Source: an uncultured Eubacteriales bacterium | GTDB taxonomy: Bacteria > Bacillota > Clostridia > Christensenellales > Aristaeellaceae | DNA: 37,494 nucleotides | Assembly: GCA_900542395.1 (NCBI GenBank) | Contig: UQNM01000013.1 | Span: 1-37,494 of the forward strand | Direction of reading: 5' to 3' | Part shown: positions 23,884 through 31,875 of the stretch, piece after piece | Numbering within the stretch: position 1 is the first letter of the stretch | How the letters are laid out: each line of letters starts with the position of its first letter | The notes under the pieces: model-generated | Database searches by the model: none | What the model saw: only the letters and a program-made list of their open reading frames with translations | Told to the model about the DNA's origin: nothing | Program-made: the position numbers and the translations under genes

Positions 23884-24492
23884 ATGAAGATTCTTCTGCT
23901 CGCCGATCAGGCGGAACCGACGCTCTGGGAGCATCTGGACAAGCGCAAGCTCGAAGGCGTGGAGCTGGTGCTGGCCTGCGGCGATCTGCCCGCCAGCTAT
24001 CTCTCCTTCCTCACCTGCTTCACCGCCGCGCCCATCCTCTATATCCACGGCAACCACGATGACCGATACGCCCAAAACCCGCCGGAGGGATGCCTGTGCA
24101 TCGAGGATCAGGTCGTGACCGTCGGCGGCCTGCGCATCCTCGGTCTCGGCGGCTCGATGCGCTACAACCGCGGCGTGAACCAATATACCGAAAAGCAGAT
24201 GCGCCAGCGCGTTCAAAAGCTCCGCTTCAAGCTCTGGCGCAGCGGCGGCATCGATATCCTGATGACCCATTCCCCCGCGCGCAGCCTCGGCGACGACACC
24301 GATCTGGCGCACACCGGGTTCAAAACCTTTCTGGATGTGATGGAAAAATACCGCCCGCGCTACATGGTGCACGGCCACGTTCACCAAAACTATCAATACA
24401 ATTTCAAGCGCGTCCGCCATCACGGCGACACCACCGTCATCAATGCGTTCGGCTATTACCTGCTGGATGTGCCCACAACCGAACATTCGTGA
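23884..24492 (+). CDS. Calcineurin-like metallophosphoesterase family protein
   Basis: 202 residues. Metal-binding motifs are present in order: LLADQ (Asp8), ACGDLP, YIHGNHDD, LMTHSP and MVHGHVHQN. The first motif is D-x-Q instead of D-x-H; this is seen in a Firmicutes subgroup as I recall it, so it need not mean inactivity. GGLRILGLGGSMRY and RKLRFKLWR-like segments (QKLRFKLWRSGGID) support that subgroup. Substrate unknown; the family includes phosphodiesterases and nucleotidases. It is translated with the ParB-BMP gene (4-bp gap, AAAGGAG), which suggests a shared task. Confidence 0.85.
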   Translation: MKILLLADQAEPTLWEHLDKRKLEGVELVLACGDLPASYLSFLTCFTAAPILYIHGNHDDRYAQNPPEGCLCIEDQVVTVGGLRILGLGGSMRYNRGVNQYTEKQMRQRVQKLRFKLWRSGGIDILMTHSPARSLGDDTDLAHTGFKTFLDVMEKYRPRYMVHGHVHQNYQYNFKRVRHHGDTTVINAFGYYLLDVPTTEHS

Positions 24493-24521
24493 ATTGACCC
24501 GTTTGAATTTTCGTTTTTTCC

Positions 24522-24550
24522 TTGCTTTTTGGCGCCATCGCTTCTATAAT
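24522..24550 (+). promoter_or_regulatory. Promoter of the nucleobase permease gene
   Basis: TTGCTT (24522-24527), a 17-nt spacer and TATAAT (24545-24550). Confidence 0.8.
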
Positions 24551-24558
24551 ATGGAGGA

Positions 24559-24582
24559 TATGCGCGCGGTCTGTCGCGCATA
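24559..24582 (+). promoter_or_regulatory. 5'-end hairpin of the permease mRNA
   Basis: TATGCGCG (24559-24566) pairs perfectly with CGCGCATA (24575-24582). The stem is within a few bases of the expected transcript start. It may stabilise the mRNA. It does not resemble a purine riboswitch. Confidence 0.55.
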
Positions 24583-24611
24583 AACCTCATATTTACAAAG
24601 GAGATATCGCC

Positions 24612-25943
24612 ATGCAGAACCAAGGTATCCGCGATGCCCGCTCGCTGGGCACCCCGAAGTTGCTCGTTCTGGGCCTCCAGCACATGTTCGCCATGTTCGG
24701 CGCGACGGTGCTCGTGCCCGCGCTGACTGGCCTTTCCGTTTCCGCGACGCTGCTGTTCGCAGGTCTGGGCACGCTGTTCTTCCATTTCCTCACGAAGGGC
24801 AAGGTTCCGGCCTTCCTGGGCAGCTCGTTCGCGTATCTGGCCGGCTATGCCGCCATCGCGCCGAACGGCGAAGCCGCGCTTCTCCCCTACGCCTGTGTGG
24901 GCGTCGCCGCTTCCGGCCTGCTGTATCTGATTCTCGCGGCGCTGGTGCGCGGCTTCGGCGCGAACCGCGTCATGCGGTTCTTCCCGCCGGTCGTCACCGG
25001 CCCGATCATCATCTGCATCGGCATGACGCTGGCCAACTCCGCCATCAACAACTGCACCGGCAGTTGGGATATCGCGCTGGTCGCCATCCTCACGGTGGTC
25101 ATCTTCAACATCTGGGGCAAGGGCATGCTGCGCATCATCCCGATTCTGCTGGGCGTGCTCGTCTCCTATGTCTACGCCGCCGTCACCGGCCGCGTGGATT
25201 TCTCCGGCGTGGCCAGCGCCGCGTGGATCGGCCTGCCGGTGAAGATGGAAAACACCGTCTTCTCCCTCATCGGCAACTGCGACGTGAACCTGCTTGTCAC
25301 CGCCATCATCGCCATCATGCCCATCGCGTTCGCGACCATGATCGAGCACATCGGCGATATCTGCGCGATCTCCTCCACCGTCGGGGGCAACTTCATCGCC
25401 GATCCGGGTCTGCATCGCACCCTGCTGGGCGACGGTCTCGCCACGAGCATCGCGTCCCTCTTCGGCGCGCCGGCCAACACCACCTACGGCGAGAACACCG
25501 GCGTTCTGGCGCTGACCCGCGTGTATGATCCGCTGGTCATCCGTCTGGCCGCCGTCTACGCGATCATCGCGTCCTTCTGCCCGAAGTTCGCGGCGCTCGT
25601 TTCCGCCATGCCGACCGGCACCATCGGCGGCGTCTCCCTGATTCTCTACGGCATGATCTCCGCCATCGGCGTGCGCAACCTCGTTGAGAACCGCGTGGAT
25701 CTGGCCAAGAGCCGCAACGTCATCGTCGTTTCGCTGATTATCTCGCTGGCGCTGGGCATCACCTTCTCCGCCGCGGGCGCGATCACCTTCCATGTCGGCG
25801 AGTTCACGCTGAACTTCTCCGGTCTGGCCGTCGCCGCCATCGTCGGCATTGTGGTCAACGCCATCCTTCCGGGCAAGGATTACGACTTCCAGAACGACTA
25901 CGAATACGGCAAGACGACCGAGGATCACGGTCAGATGCTGTAA
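24612..25943 (+). CDS. uraA: NCS2 family uracil/xanthine permease
   Basis: 443 residues from the ATG behind AAAGGAG. About 14 hydrophobic segments. NCS2 marks: LVLGLQHMFAMFGATVLVPALTG near the N-terminus, IAIMPIAFATMIEHIGDI (the Glu-containing TM8 motif) and NTTYGENTGVLALTRVY (TM10 motif). The family moves uracil or purine bases with protons. The neighbourhood of the pyr operon and these motifs favour uracil. It has its own promoter with a 5' hairpin; its terminator stem is split by a repeat element (25959-26131). Confidence 0.93.
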   Translation: MQNQGIRDARSLGTPKLLVLGLQHMFAMFGATVLVPALTGLSVSATLLFAGLGTLFFHFLTKGKVPAFLGSSFAYLAGYAAIAPNGEAALLPYACVGVAASGLLYLILAALVRGFGANRVMRFFPPVVTGPIIICIGMTLANSAINNCTGSWDIALVAILTVVIFNIWGKGMLRIIPILLGVLVSYVYAAVTGRVDFSGVASAAWIGLPVKMENTVFSLIGNCDVNLLVTAIIAIMPIAFATMIEHIGDICAISSTVGGNFIADPGLHRTLLGDGLATSIASLFGAPANTTYGENTGVLALTRVYDPLVIRLAAVYAIIASFCPKFAALVSAMPTGTIGGVSLILYGMISAIGVRNLVENRVDLAKSRNVIVVSLIISLALGITFSAAGAITFHVGEFTLNFSGLAVAAIVGIVVNAILPGKDYDFQNDYEYGKTTEDHGQML

Positions 25944-25958
25944 GCTCACAAACGCAAA

Positions 25959-26131
25959 AGAGGCTGTCAACTCAATCCCGATTGTTCAAGAATCAAAAAC
26001 TAAGCATTTTCAGAATATGGGGCTTTGCCCCATCGCCCCACCAAAGGGCTTTCCGGTCGCCCTTTGGAAACCTTCGGGCAAAAATTCCTAGTTTTTCTTG
26101 AGATGTCGGTTTTGTTAGCTTGACAGCCTCT
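25959..26131 (+). repeat. Palindromic element inside the uraA terminator
   Basis: The arms AGAGGCTGTCAA (25959-25970) and TTGACAGCCTCT (26120-26131) are perfect complements, and GTTTTT follows, so they look like the two halves of an intrinsic terminator 149 bp apart. Between them are a second imperfect inverted pair (about 25980-26010 with 26088-26110) and GGGGCTTTGCCCC, ACCAAAGGGC and GCCCTTTGG palindromes. These also occur between pyrC and pyrF. It fits a repeat element that entered or grew in the terminator loop. No ORF. Confidence 0.7.
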
Positions 26132-26183
26132 GTTTTTATATTCATGTCAACCGAAAATCCGCGCCGCTCCCCTTCGCTGTCCC

Positions 26184-26212
26184 TTGACAACCGAGCGCCG
26201 CACGGTTATACT
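26184..26212 (+). promoter_or_regulatory. Promoter of the coiled-coil gene
   Basis: TTGACA (26184-26189), a 17-nt spacer and TATACT (26207-26212). Confidence 0.8.
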
Positions 26213-26237
26213 GAATATCAGATGGAGGGAGAATACC

Positions 26238-26491
26238 ATGAATGATCGTGAAATGCTGCAAACCATTCTGAACGCGGTTAGCGCCGTTACCGTTCAGCTC
26301 GATAAGATGGAAGCCCGCCTAACCGCCGTAGACGCCGAGCTGAAGAACATGGGCGATCGTCTTGACGGCCTCGAGGCCGGGCAGGAGGCTCTGCGCCGCG
26401 ACGTTGCCCGCATCGAGCGGAAAATCGACCGGCAGATACGCTCTATTACATCACGCAAAGCGTGGACGACGAATTGCGCAAAGCCAGATAA
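26238..26491 (+). pseudogene. Short coiled-coil protein, apparently frameshifted
   Basis: ATG behind GGAGGGAG. Residues 1-66 form a heptad-rich helix (KMEARLTAVDAELKNMGDRL, LEAGQEALRRDV). After IERKIDRQ near 26432 the frame turns to a Ser/Arg/Cys-rich end that runs to 26585. In the -1 frame the sequence goes on as DTLYYITQSVDDELRKAR and stops at 26491. The latter is a natural coiled-coil end. I infer a one-base loss near 26428-26434, real or from sequencing. If the frame is truly open, the protein has 115 residues and ends at 26585. Function unknown. Confidence 0.6.
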
Positions 26492-26592
26492 TAAACAGCC
26501 CGTTTTCACCACTGCCGAAGTCTGCAAAGCGTCAAGGTTTTGCTCACACGGGCGATTTTACGCAGTTTTCCATACGTTGAATTGAAAGGAAC

Positions 26593-26627
26593 AACCCGCG
26601 CGGCACTTGGCCTGCGCGGGTTATTTT
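26593..26627 (+). terminator. Terminator of the coiled-coil gene
   Basis: AACCCGCGC (26593-26601) pairs with GCGCGGGTT (26614-26622), followed by ATTTTTAT. Confidence 0.85.
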
Positions 26628-26653
26628 TATGGGCAAAAGCCCCGGTTATGCTC

Positions 26654-26815
26654 ATACTAATTCGCAGTTAAAATGCTTAACAGAGCGCATCAGATTTTTT
26701 GTTCTGACGAAGCCAAGTGAAGTGAGGCGTACTGGAGGTACGTTGAACGGAACGAGGCAAAGTCAGAGCGAAAAAGATGGTGCGCGGATTAAGCCATTTT
26801 AACAAGAATTAGTAT
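26654..26815. mobile_element. MITE-like palindromic element abutting pyrD
   Basis: The left end (ATACTAATTC, then GTTAAAATG, CTTAA, TTCTGAC) and the reverse complement of the right end (ATACTAATTC, then GTTAAAATGGCTTAA, CTCTGAC) align over about 54 nt with small gaps. The centre has GCGTAC/GTACG. There is no ORF. The element is 162 bp, and its last base is part of the pyrD stop codon (26815-26817). Ends and size fit a non-autonomous transposable element. Confidence 0.75.
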
Positions 26816-27726
26816 CAATATTCCGCCAGCGTCCCGACCAGCTCCTGCGCGCGCTGCACCTTCTGCCGGTCGCAATATGCGTCCAGTTCCCGAATGATGC
26901 GTGGGCAGGCAAACGGATCGGTGAAGTTCGCCGTGCCGACCATGACGGCCTTCGCGCCGCAGAGCATGAACGCCGCCGCGTCCTCGCCGTTCTCGATACC
27001 GCCCATGCCGATGATCGGAATATGCACCTTCTTGGCGCTCTGCCAGACCATGCGCAGGGCGACCGGGCGCACCGCCGGGCCGGAAAGGCCGCCCGTGTTG
27101 TTTGCCAGCACCATCTTGCGCTTGTTCACATCCACGGCGATGCCCGTCAGCGTGTTAATCATGGAAATCGCGTCCGCGCCCGCCTCCTCGGCGGCCAGCG
27201 CGTTCTCCGTGATGTCGGATACGTTCGGGGTCAGCTTGACGATCAGCGGCTGCTTGGCCGCCGCCTTGACGGCCTTGGTGATGGCGTATACGCTCTCCGG
27301 CTTCACGCCGAAGGCCACGCCGCCCTCGTGCACGTTCGGGCAGGAGATGTTCATCTCCAGCAGATGCACGCCCGTGCACGCCAGCCGCTCGGCCATCTGC
27401 ACATACTGCTCCACGCTCGTGCCGGTGATGTTGGCGATCACCGCGACGTCTTTGGTCAGCAGCCACGGCAGGTCGTTTTCAATGAAGCTCTCCACGCCGG
27501 GGTTTTGCAGGCCGACGCTGTTGAGCATGCCGCTCGGCGTTTCCGCGATGCGGGAGGGCGGGTTGCCCGTGCGCGGCAGCAGGCTCAGCCCCTTGACGGA
27601 AATGCCGCCAAGCTGGCCGATGTCGTAAAGCTCATCGTACTCGCGGCCAAAGCCGAACGTGCCGCTCGCCGCGATGATCGGGTTTTTGAGCTTCACGCCG
27701 CACAGATCGAGGGAAAGATCAGCCAC
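26815..27726 (-). CDS. pyrD: Dihydroorotate dehydrogenase class 1B, catalytic subunit
   Basis: 303 residues. It oxidises dihydroorotate to orotate with FMN, passing electrons through PyrK to NAD+. Visible marks: SLDLCGVKLKNPIIAASGTFG at the start, the active-site Cys in EMNISCPNVHEGG, VKLTPNVSDI, and IGMGGIENGEDAAAF for the phosphate of FMN. The class 1B assignment rests on the adjacent pyrK, whose end overlaps its start by 8 bp. The gene is last in the operon; a MITE-like element touches its stop. Confidence 0.96.
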   Translation of the reverse strand: MADLSLDLCGVKLKNPIIAASGTFGFGREYDELYDIGQLGGISVKGLSLLPRTGNPPSRIAETPSGMLNSVGLQNPGVESFIENDLPWLLTKDVAVIANITGTSVEQYVQMAERLACTGVHLLEMNISCPNVHEGGVAFGVKPESVYAITKAVKAAAKQPLIVKLTPNVSDITENALAAEEAGADAISMINTLTGIAVDVNKRKMVLANNTGGLSGPAVRPVALRMVWQSAKKVHIPIIGMGGIENGEDAAAFMLCGAKAVMVGTANFTDPFACPRIIRELDAYCDRQKVQRAQELVGTLAEY

Positions 27727-28489
27727 GCAGACACACCTCCTTCGCGTCGAACACCGGGCCGTCCTTGCAGACGCGCTTGTAGCGCCAGCCGCCGTCCGGC
27801 TGCATGATTTTCACGTTGCAGCCCAGACACGCGCCAATGCCGCAGCCCATCCGCTCCTCCAGCGAGAGCTGGCACGGCACGCCGTATGTTTCGCAGAGCG
27901 CCTGCACCGCCGCCAGCATCGGCGTGGGGCCGCAGGCCATCACCACGTCGGGCTTGCGCGCGCAGATCGCCGCCTCCAGCGGCTTCGTCACCAGCGCGCG
28001 CTCGCCCAGCGAGCCGTCGTCGCTGACCGCCGTGACCGCGCAGGGGGCCTGCGTCATGCCGTAAGCATGCGCCGCCGTGCGGAAGCCGAAGAACGCGCGG
28101 CTCTCCGCCGTCGCGAACGCATCCATCGCGCAGCAGATCGGCGCAACGCCCACACCGCCGCCGACAAAGTAGACGCATTGCGCGCCCTTTCCGTCAAAGC
28201 CCGTGCCCAGCGGCCCGAGCACGCGGATCGTCTCCCCCGGCTTGCAGGCGCAGAGCGTCTGCGTGCCCGCGCCCTTGGGCTGAATCGCCAGCGTCAGCGT
28301 GCCCGCCGCCGCGTCCGCCGCCATCAGGCTGATGGGACGGCGCAGCACATGGCCGCTGTCCGGCACGAGGATGTGGATGAATTGCCCGGCCTTCGCCTGC
28401 GCCGCGATATCCGGCGCGGAGAGAATGATGCGCACCAGATCCTGCGCCATCGTTTCGCAGGAAAGGACGCGCGCGGCTGTATCCTGCAT
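27719..28489 (-). CDS. pyrK: Dihydroorotate dehydrogenase electron transfer subunit
   Basis: 256 residues. The FAD-binding part contains LRRPISLM (the RPxS motif), the NAD-binding part VYFVGGGVGVAPI, and the C-terminal [2Fe-2S] cluster motif CGIGACLGCNVK plus a distant Cys in YKRVCKDGP. It moves electrons from PyrD to NAD+. It sits between pyrF (13 bp away) and pyrD (8-bp overlap). Confidence 0.96.
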   Translation of the reverse strand: MQDTAARVLSCETMAQDLVRIILSAPDIAAQAKAGQFIHILVPDSGHVLRRPISLMAADAAAGTLTLAIQPKGAGTQTLCACKPGETIRVLGPLGTGFDGKGAQCVYFVGGGVGVAPICCAMDAFATAESRAFFGFRTAAHAYGMTQAPCAVTAVSDDGSLGERALVTKPLEAAICARKPDVVMACGPTPMLAAVQALCETYGVPCQLSLEERMGCGIGACLGCNVKIMQPDGGWRYKRVCKDGPVFDAKEVCLRG

Positions 28490-28502
28490 GTCTGCGCCCT
28501 CC

Positions 28503-29441
28503 TTACTTGATCGCCTTGCCGACCGCCGCGAGGCTGTCGCAAAGATCCTGCTTCATGCGCAGTGCCTCGTCCCGCGCGGCCGCGTCAAACGCCATGCCCT
28601 CGCGCTTCTTCCACGCGCAGAGGATCGAGCGGGAAGCGTTGACAATCGCGCCGTTGCCGTTTGCGTCGAAGCAGCCCGCGATATCCGTGCCCTTCGCGCC
28701 CTGCGCGCCGTAGCCCGGCACGAGGAAGAAGGCATGCGGCATGCGCTCGCGCAGCTCCACGCCCTGCTGCGGATAGGTCGCGCCGACAACCGCGCCGACG
28801 GCGGAATAGCCGCTCTCGCCGCGCGTCTCCTCGCCCCATTCTTCCACCAGATCGGCGACCGCCTGATACAGCGTCCGCCCATCCTCAAAGCGCAGATCCT
28901 GAAGCTGGCCGGAGGAAGGGTTGCTCGTCTTGACCAGCACGAACACGCCCGTTCCGTTCTCGCGGCACGCGTCGGCAAACGGCTTGACGCCGTCCACGCC
29001 GAGGTACGGGTTGATCGTCGCGATGTCCGCGCCGAAGGCCGCCTGCGCGCCGTCCGGCATATCCGTCTTGCCGATGTAGGCGTTGGCGTAGCACGCGGCC
29101 GTCGCGCCGATGTCGTTGCGCTTCACGTCCGCCATCACGATCAGCCCCTTCTCCTGCGCGTAGCGGATGGTCTTTTCATAGACCTCCATGCCCGCCGGGC
29201 CGTACATTTCATAATACGCCACCTGCACCTTGACCGCCGGAACGACGTCGCAGAGCGCGTCGATCAGGCGCACGTTGTAGGCGTAAACGGCCTTCGCCGC
29301 ATCCTCAAAGGAATGGATGCCCGCCGGCAGCACGTCCCTAACGAAGCTCTCCGGCAGATATTCGATGCGGGTATCCAGCCCCGCGACGGTCGGGTTCTTG
29401 AGTTCGGAGATCCTTTGAGCCAGTCGTTCCATGATATTCAT
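28503..29441 (-). CDS. pyrF: Orotidine 5'-phosphate decarboxylase (subfamily 2)
   Basis: 312 residues from the ATG at 29441 behind AAAGGTGA; a longer frame reaching 29525 would be translated from the repeat element upstream and is rejected. The catalytic motif is VMADVKRNDIGATAACYA, with NPTVAGLDTR at the N-terminus. The length and motif fit the longer subfamily 2 rather than the roughly 230-residue form. It makes UMP from OMP. It lies 227 bp behind pyrC, separated by palindromic repeats. Confidence 0.93.
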   Translation of the reverse strand: MNIMERLAQRISELKNPTVAGLDTRIEYLPESFVRDVLPAGIHSFEDAAKAVYAYNVRLIDALCDVVPAVKVQVAYYEMYGPAGMEVYEKTIRYAQEKGLIVMADVKRNDIGATAACYANAYIGKTDMPDGAQAAFGADIATINPYLGVDGVKPFADACRENGTGVFVLVKTSNPSSGQLQDLRFEDGRTLYQAVADLVEEWGEETRGESGYSAVGAVVGATYPQQGVELRERMPHAFFLVPGYGAQGAKGTDIAGCFDANGNGAIVNASRSILCAWKKREGMAFDAAARDEALRMKQDLCDSLAAVGKAIK

Positions 29442-29454
29442 AGCTGTCACCTTT

Positions 29455-29660
29455 CTTGGGGCTTTGCCCCAAACCCCACCAAAGGGCTTTCGTTTTCTGC
29501 TGTTTGTTTCCGCCACTGGCGGCAACTGCCGAAAACCTCTTTGGAAACCTTCGGTTCACAACGTTTAACCTCTTTTTTTCATTGACCGCTATGCGGTCAA
29601 TGTCACGGAGGGTGCAGGGAACTCAGTTCCCTGCTGGGGGGGGTGGGGCAAAGCCCCACA
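29455..29660. repeat. Palindromic repeat element between pyrC and pyrF
   Basis: It is bounded by TGGGGCTTTGCCCCA at about 29457-29471 and its inverted form near 29641-29656. Between are ACCAAAGGGC, CCGCCACTGGCGG, GACCGCtatGCGGTC (29584-29598) and CAGGGAACtcAGTTCCCTG (29613-29631). The first part is close to the uraA terminator element, and the TTTGTTTCCGCCAC part recurs at about 32513. Read leftward, no hairpin here is followed by a T run, so transcription can pass to pyrF. Confidence 0.7.
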
Positions 29661-29668
29661 CGTTCCCT

Positions 29669-30949
29669 TTACGCCTGATAGGCTACTTTGCCGCCCACCA
29701 GCGTCAGCTCGATTTCACCAAAGTAGCGCTTGCCGTCAAACGGCGTGTTCTTCCCGCGGGAGAGGAAGCGGCTCGCGTCCACCACAATTTCCTTGTCGGG
29801 GTCGAAAACCACAACGTCCGCCGCGCAGCCGACGGAGAGCCTGCCGCCCTCAACGCCCAGCAGCGCCGCCGGGCGCACGCTCATCCGCTCGATCAGTTCG
29901 GGGAGCGTCATCCTTCCGCTCTTGACCAGCATGCTGTTGCTGATGCAGAAGGCCGTTTCAAACCCGCTGATGCCGCTGGCCGCGATGTGAAACTCGCAGC
30001 GCTTCTCGTCCTCATGGTGCGGCGCGTGGTCGGTCGCGATCACGTCGATCGTGCCGTCGCAAAGGCCGTCGATGCAGGCCTGCCTGTCCGCCTCCTCGCG
30101 CAGCGGCGGGTTCACGCGGCAGCGGCTGTCGTAGCCGATCACCCATTCGTCCGTCGCGCCGATGTAGTGCGGCGTGGTTTCCGCCGTCACGCGGACGCCG
30201 CGCGCCTTCGCCTCGCGCACAAGCTGCACGCCGCCCCGCGTGGAGACATGGCACAGGTGAATCCGCTTGCCCTCCGCCTCCGCAACCAGAATGTCGCGGG
30301 CGATCATCACTTCCTCCGCCGCGCGCGTCGTGCCCGGCAGGCCGAGCTTGGTGGAGACAAAGCCCTCGTTCATCACGCCGTCGCCGACGAGGTTCTTATC
30401 CTCGCTGTGGCTCATAATGAACAGGCCGAAGTAATCGGCGTACTGCATCGCCAGCCGGAACAGGTTCGAATTGGCGACCGGCTGGCCGTCGTCGGAAATC
30501 GCGATGATGCCGGCTTCCTTCATCCGGCCGATCTCCGCCATCTCCACGCCGGCGAGCCCCTTGGAGACCGCGCCGACCGGGTAAACGCGCACGCCGCTGC
30601 CCTGCGTCTCGGCCTTCTCGATGATGTAGCGCGTCACCGCCGCGTTGTCGTTGACCGGCTTGGTGTTGGGCATGCAGCAGACCGCCGTGAAGCCGCCGTG
30701 CGCCGCCGCGCGCGTGCCGGTGACGATATCCTCTTTGTATTCCTGACCGGGGTCGCGCAGATGGCAGTGCATATCGATGAAGCCCGGCGCGACGACCTTG
30801 CCCGCCGCGTCGTAGACCTTCGCCTCCGCATCGGTCAGGTTCTCGCCGACCGCCGCGATTTTGCCATCCGCAATCAGAACATCCGCCACCTTGTCCACAC
30901 CGTTGGCCGGGTCAATCACGCGGCCGCCGCGAATCAACAGCTTTTCCAT
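29669..30949 (-). CDS. pyrC: Dihydroorotase
   Basis: 426 residues, the class I length. Zinc ligands His61 and His63 are in FIDMHCHLRDPGQEYKEDI; the carboxylated-Lys region and HLCHVSTRGGV and ATDHAPHHEDEK follow. It closes carbamoyl-aspartate to dihydroorotate. Its ATG overlaps the pyrB stop (ATGA), so the two are translationally coupled. Confidence 0.97.
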   Translation of the reverse strand: MEKLLIRGGRVIDPANGVDKVADVLIADGKIAAVGENLTDAEAKVYDAAGKVVAPGFIDMHCHLRDPGQEYKEDIVTGTRAAAHGGFTAVCCMPNTKPVNDNAAVTRYIIEKAETQGSGVRVYPVGAVSKGLAGVEMAEIGRMKEAGIIAISDDGQPVANSNLFRLAMQYADYFGLFIMSHSEDKNLVGDGVMNEGFVSTKLGLPGTTRAAEEVMIARDILVAEAEGKRIHLCHVSTRGGVQLVREAKARGVRVTAETTPHYIGATDEWVIGYDSRCRVNPPLREEADRQACIDGLCDGTIDVIATDHAPHHEDEKRCEFHIAASGISGFETAFCISNSMLVKSGRMTLPELIERMSVRPAALLGVEGGRLSVGCAADVVVFDPDKEIVVDASRFLSRGKNTPFDGKRYFGEIELTLVGGKVAYQA

Positions 30950-31875
30950 CAGACATTCTCCCTTCTGGTGAGCATATAGAGCAGCGCCATGCGCACAGCC
31001 ACGCCGCTTTCAACCTGCTGAGTGATGACCGACTGGCCGCAGTCCGCGACGCTCGAGGCGATTTCCACGCCGCGGTTCATCGGGCCGGGGTGCATGACCA
31101 GCGCGTTCTTCTTCGCCAGCGCCAGCCGCTGCGGCGTGATCTCCCAATGGTCGCAGTATTCCGCGACGGAGGGGAACAGGCCCTTCTGCTGGCGTTCCCG
31201 CTGAATCCGCAGACCCATCACAACGTCCGCGTTTTCGCAGGCGTCCTCGATCGTCGGGGCGATGGTGCAGCCCAGCTCGTCCATGCGCGGCGGAATCAGC
31301 GTCGGCGGCGCGCAGAGCACGACCTTCGCGCCCATCGTCGTCAGGCCGTAGATGTTGCTGCGCGCCACGCGGGAGTGCATCACGTCGCCGCAGATCGCGA
31401 CCTTCGCGCCCTCCAGCCCGCCGAGGTGCTCCCGCATCGTCAGCATATCCAGCAGCGCCTGCGTCGGGTGCTCGTTCATGCCGTCGCCCGCGTTGACGAC
31501 GCTCGCCTTCACGTGCTTGGCCAGCAGCGTCGGCGCGCCGCTCATCGGGTGGCGGATGATGATGACGTCCGTGCCCATCTGGTCAAGCGTCACGCCGGTG
31601 TCGATCAGCGTTTCGCCCTTGGCCACGCTCGACGCGCTGGCGGAGATGTTCGCCGCCGCGGCGGACATGTACTTGCTCGCCAGCTCGAAGGACATCCGCG
31701 TTCTCGTGGAGTTCTCGTAGAACAGCGTCACGATGGATTTCCCCTGTAAATGCGGCGTTTTCTTGTTGTTTGAACGCACCACCTGACGCATCATCAGCGC
31801 CGTGTCAAGGATGGAGGTGATCTCCTCGCGGCTCACGCCGTCAAGGCCCAGCAAATCTTTGCGCTTCATGCTCAT
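30949..31875 (-). CDS. pyrB: Aspartate carbamoyltransferase, catalytic subunit
   Basis: 308 residues. Carbamoyl phosphate-binding ENSTRTRMSFE, the HPTQALLDMLT loop and MHPGPMNRGVEI are typical. It makes carbamoyl-aspartate, the first committed step of pyrimidine synthesis. No pyrI is present. ATGA overlaps link it to pyrR upstream and pyrC downstream. Confidence 0.97.
   Translation of the reverse strand: MSMKRKDLLGLDGVSREEITSILDTALMMRQVVRSNNKKTPHLQGKSIVTLFYENSTRTRMSFELASKYMSAAAANISASASSVAKGETLIDTGVTLDQMGTDVIIIRHPMSGAPTLLAKHVKASVVNAGDGMNEHPTQALLDMLTMREHLGGLEGAKVAICGDVMHSRVARSNIYGLTTMGAKVVLCAPPTLIPPRMDELGCTIAPTIEDACENADVVMGLRIQRERQQKGLFPSVAEYCDHWEITPQRLALAKKNALVMHPGPMNRGVEIASSVADCGQSVITQQVESGVAVRMALLYMLTRRENV

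Noticed and set aside
24560..24583. Seven-codon leader ORF before uraA
   Set aside because: GGAGG is only 2 nt from its ATG and lies at the expected transcript start. The sequence is better explained as a 5'-end hairpin.
24551..24611. Purine or PreQ1-type riboswitch before uraA
   Set aside because: The leader is only about 55 nt and shows a single hairpin, with no three-way junction and none of the conserved loop bases.
24456..25970. 504-aa open frame on the - strand
   Set aside because: Antisense to the NCS2 permease; Asp/Gly/Gln-rich shadow without hydrophobic or fold pattern.
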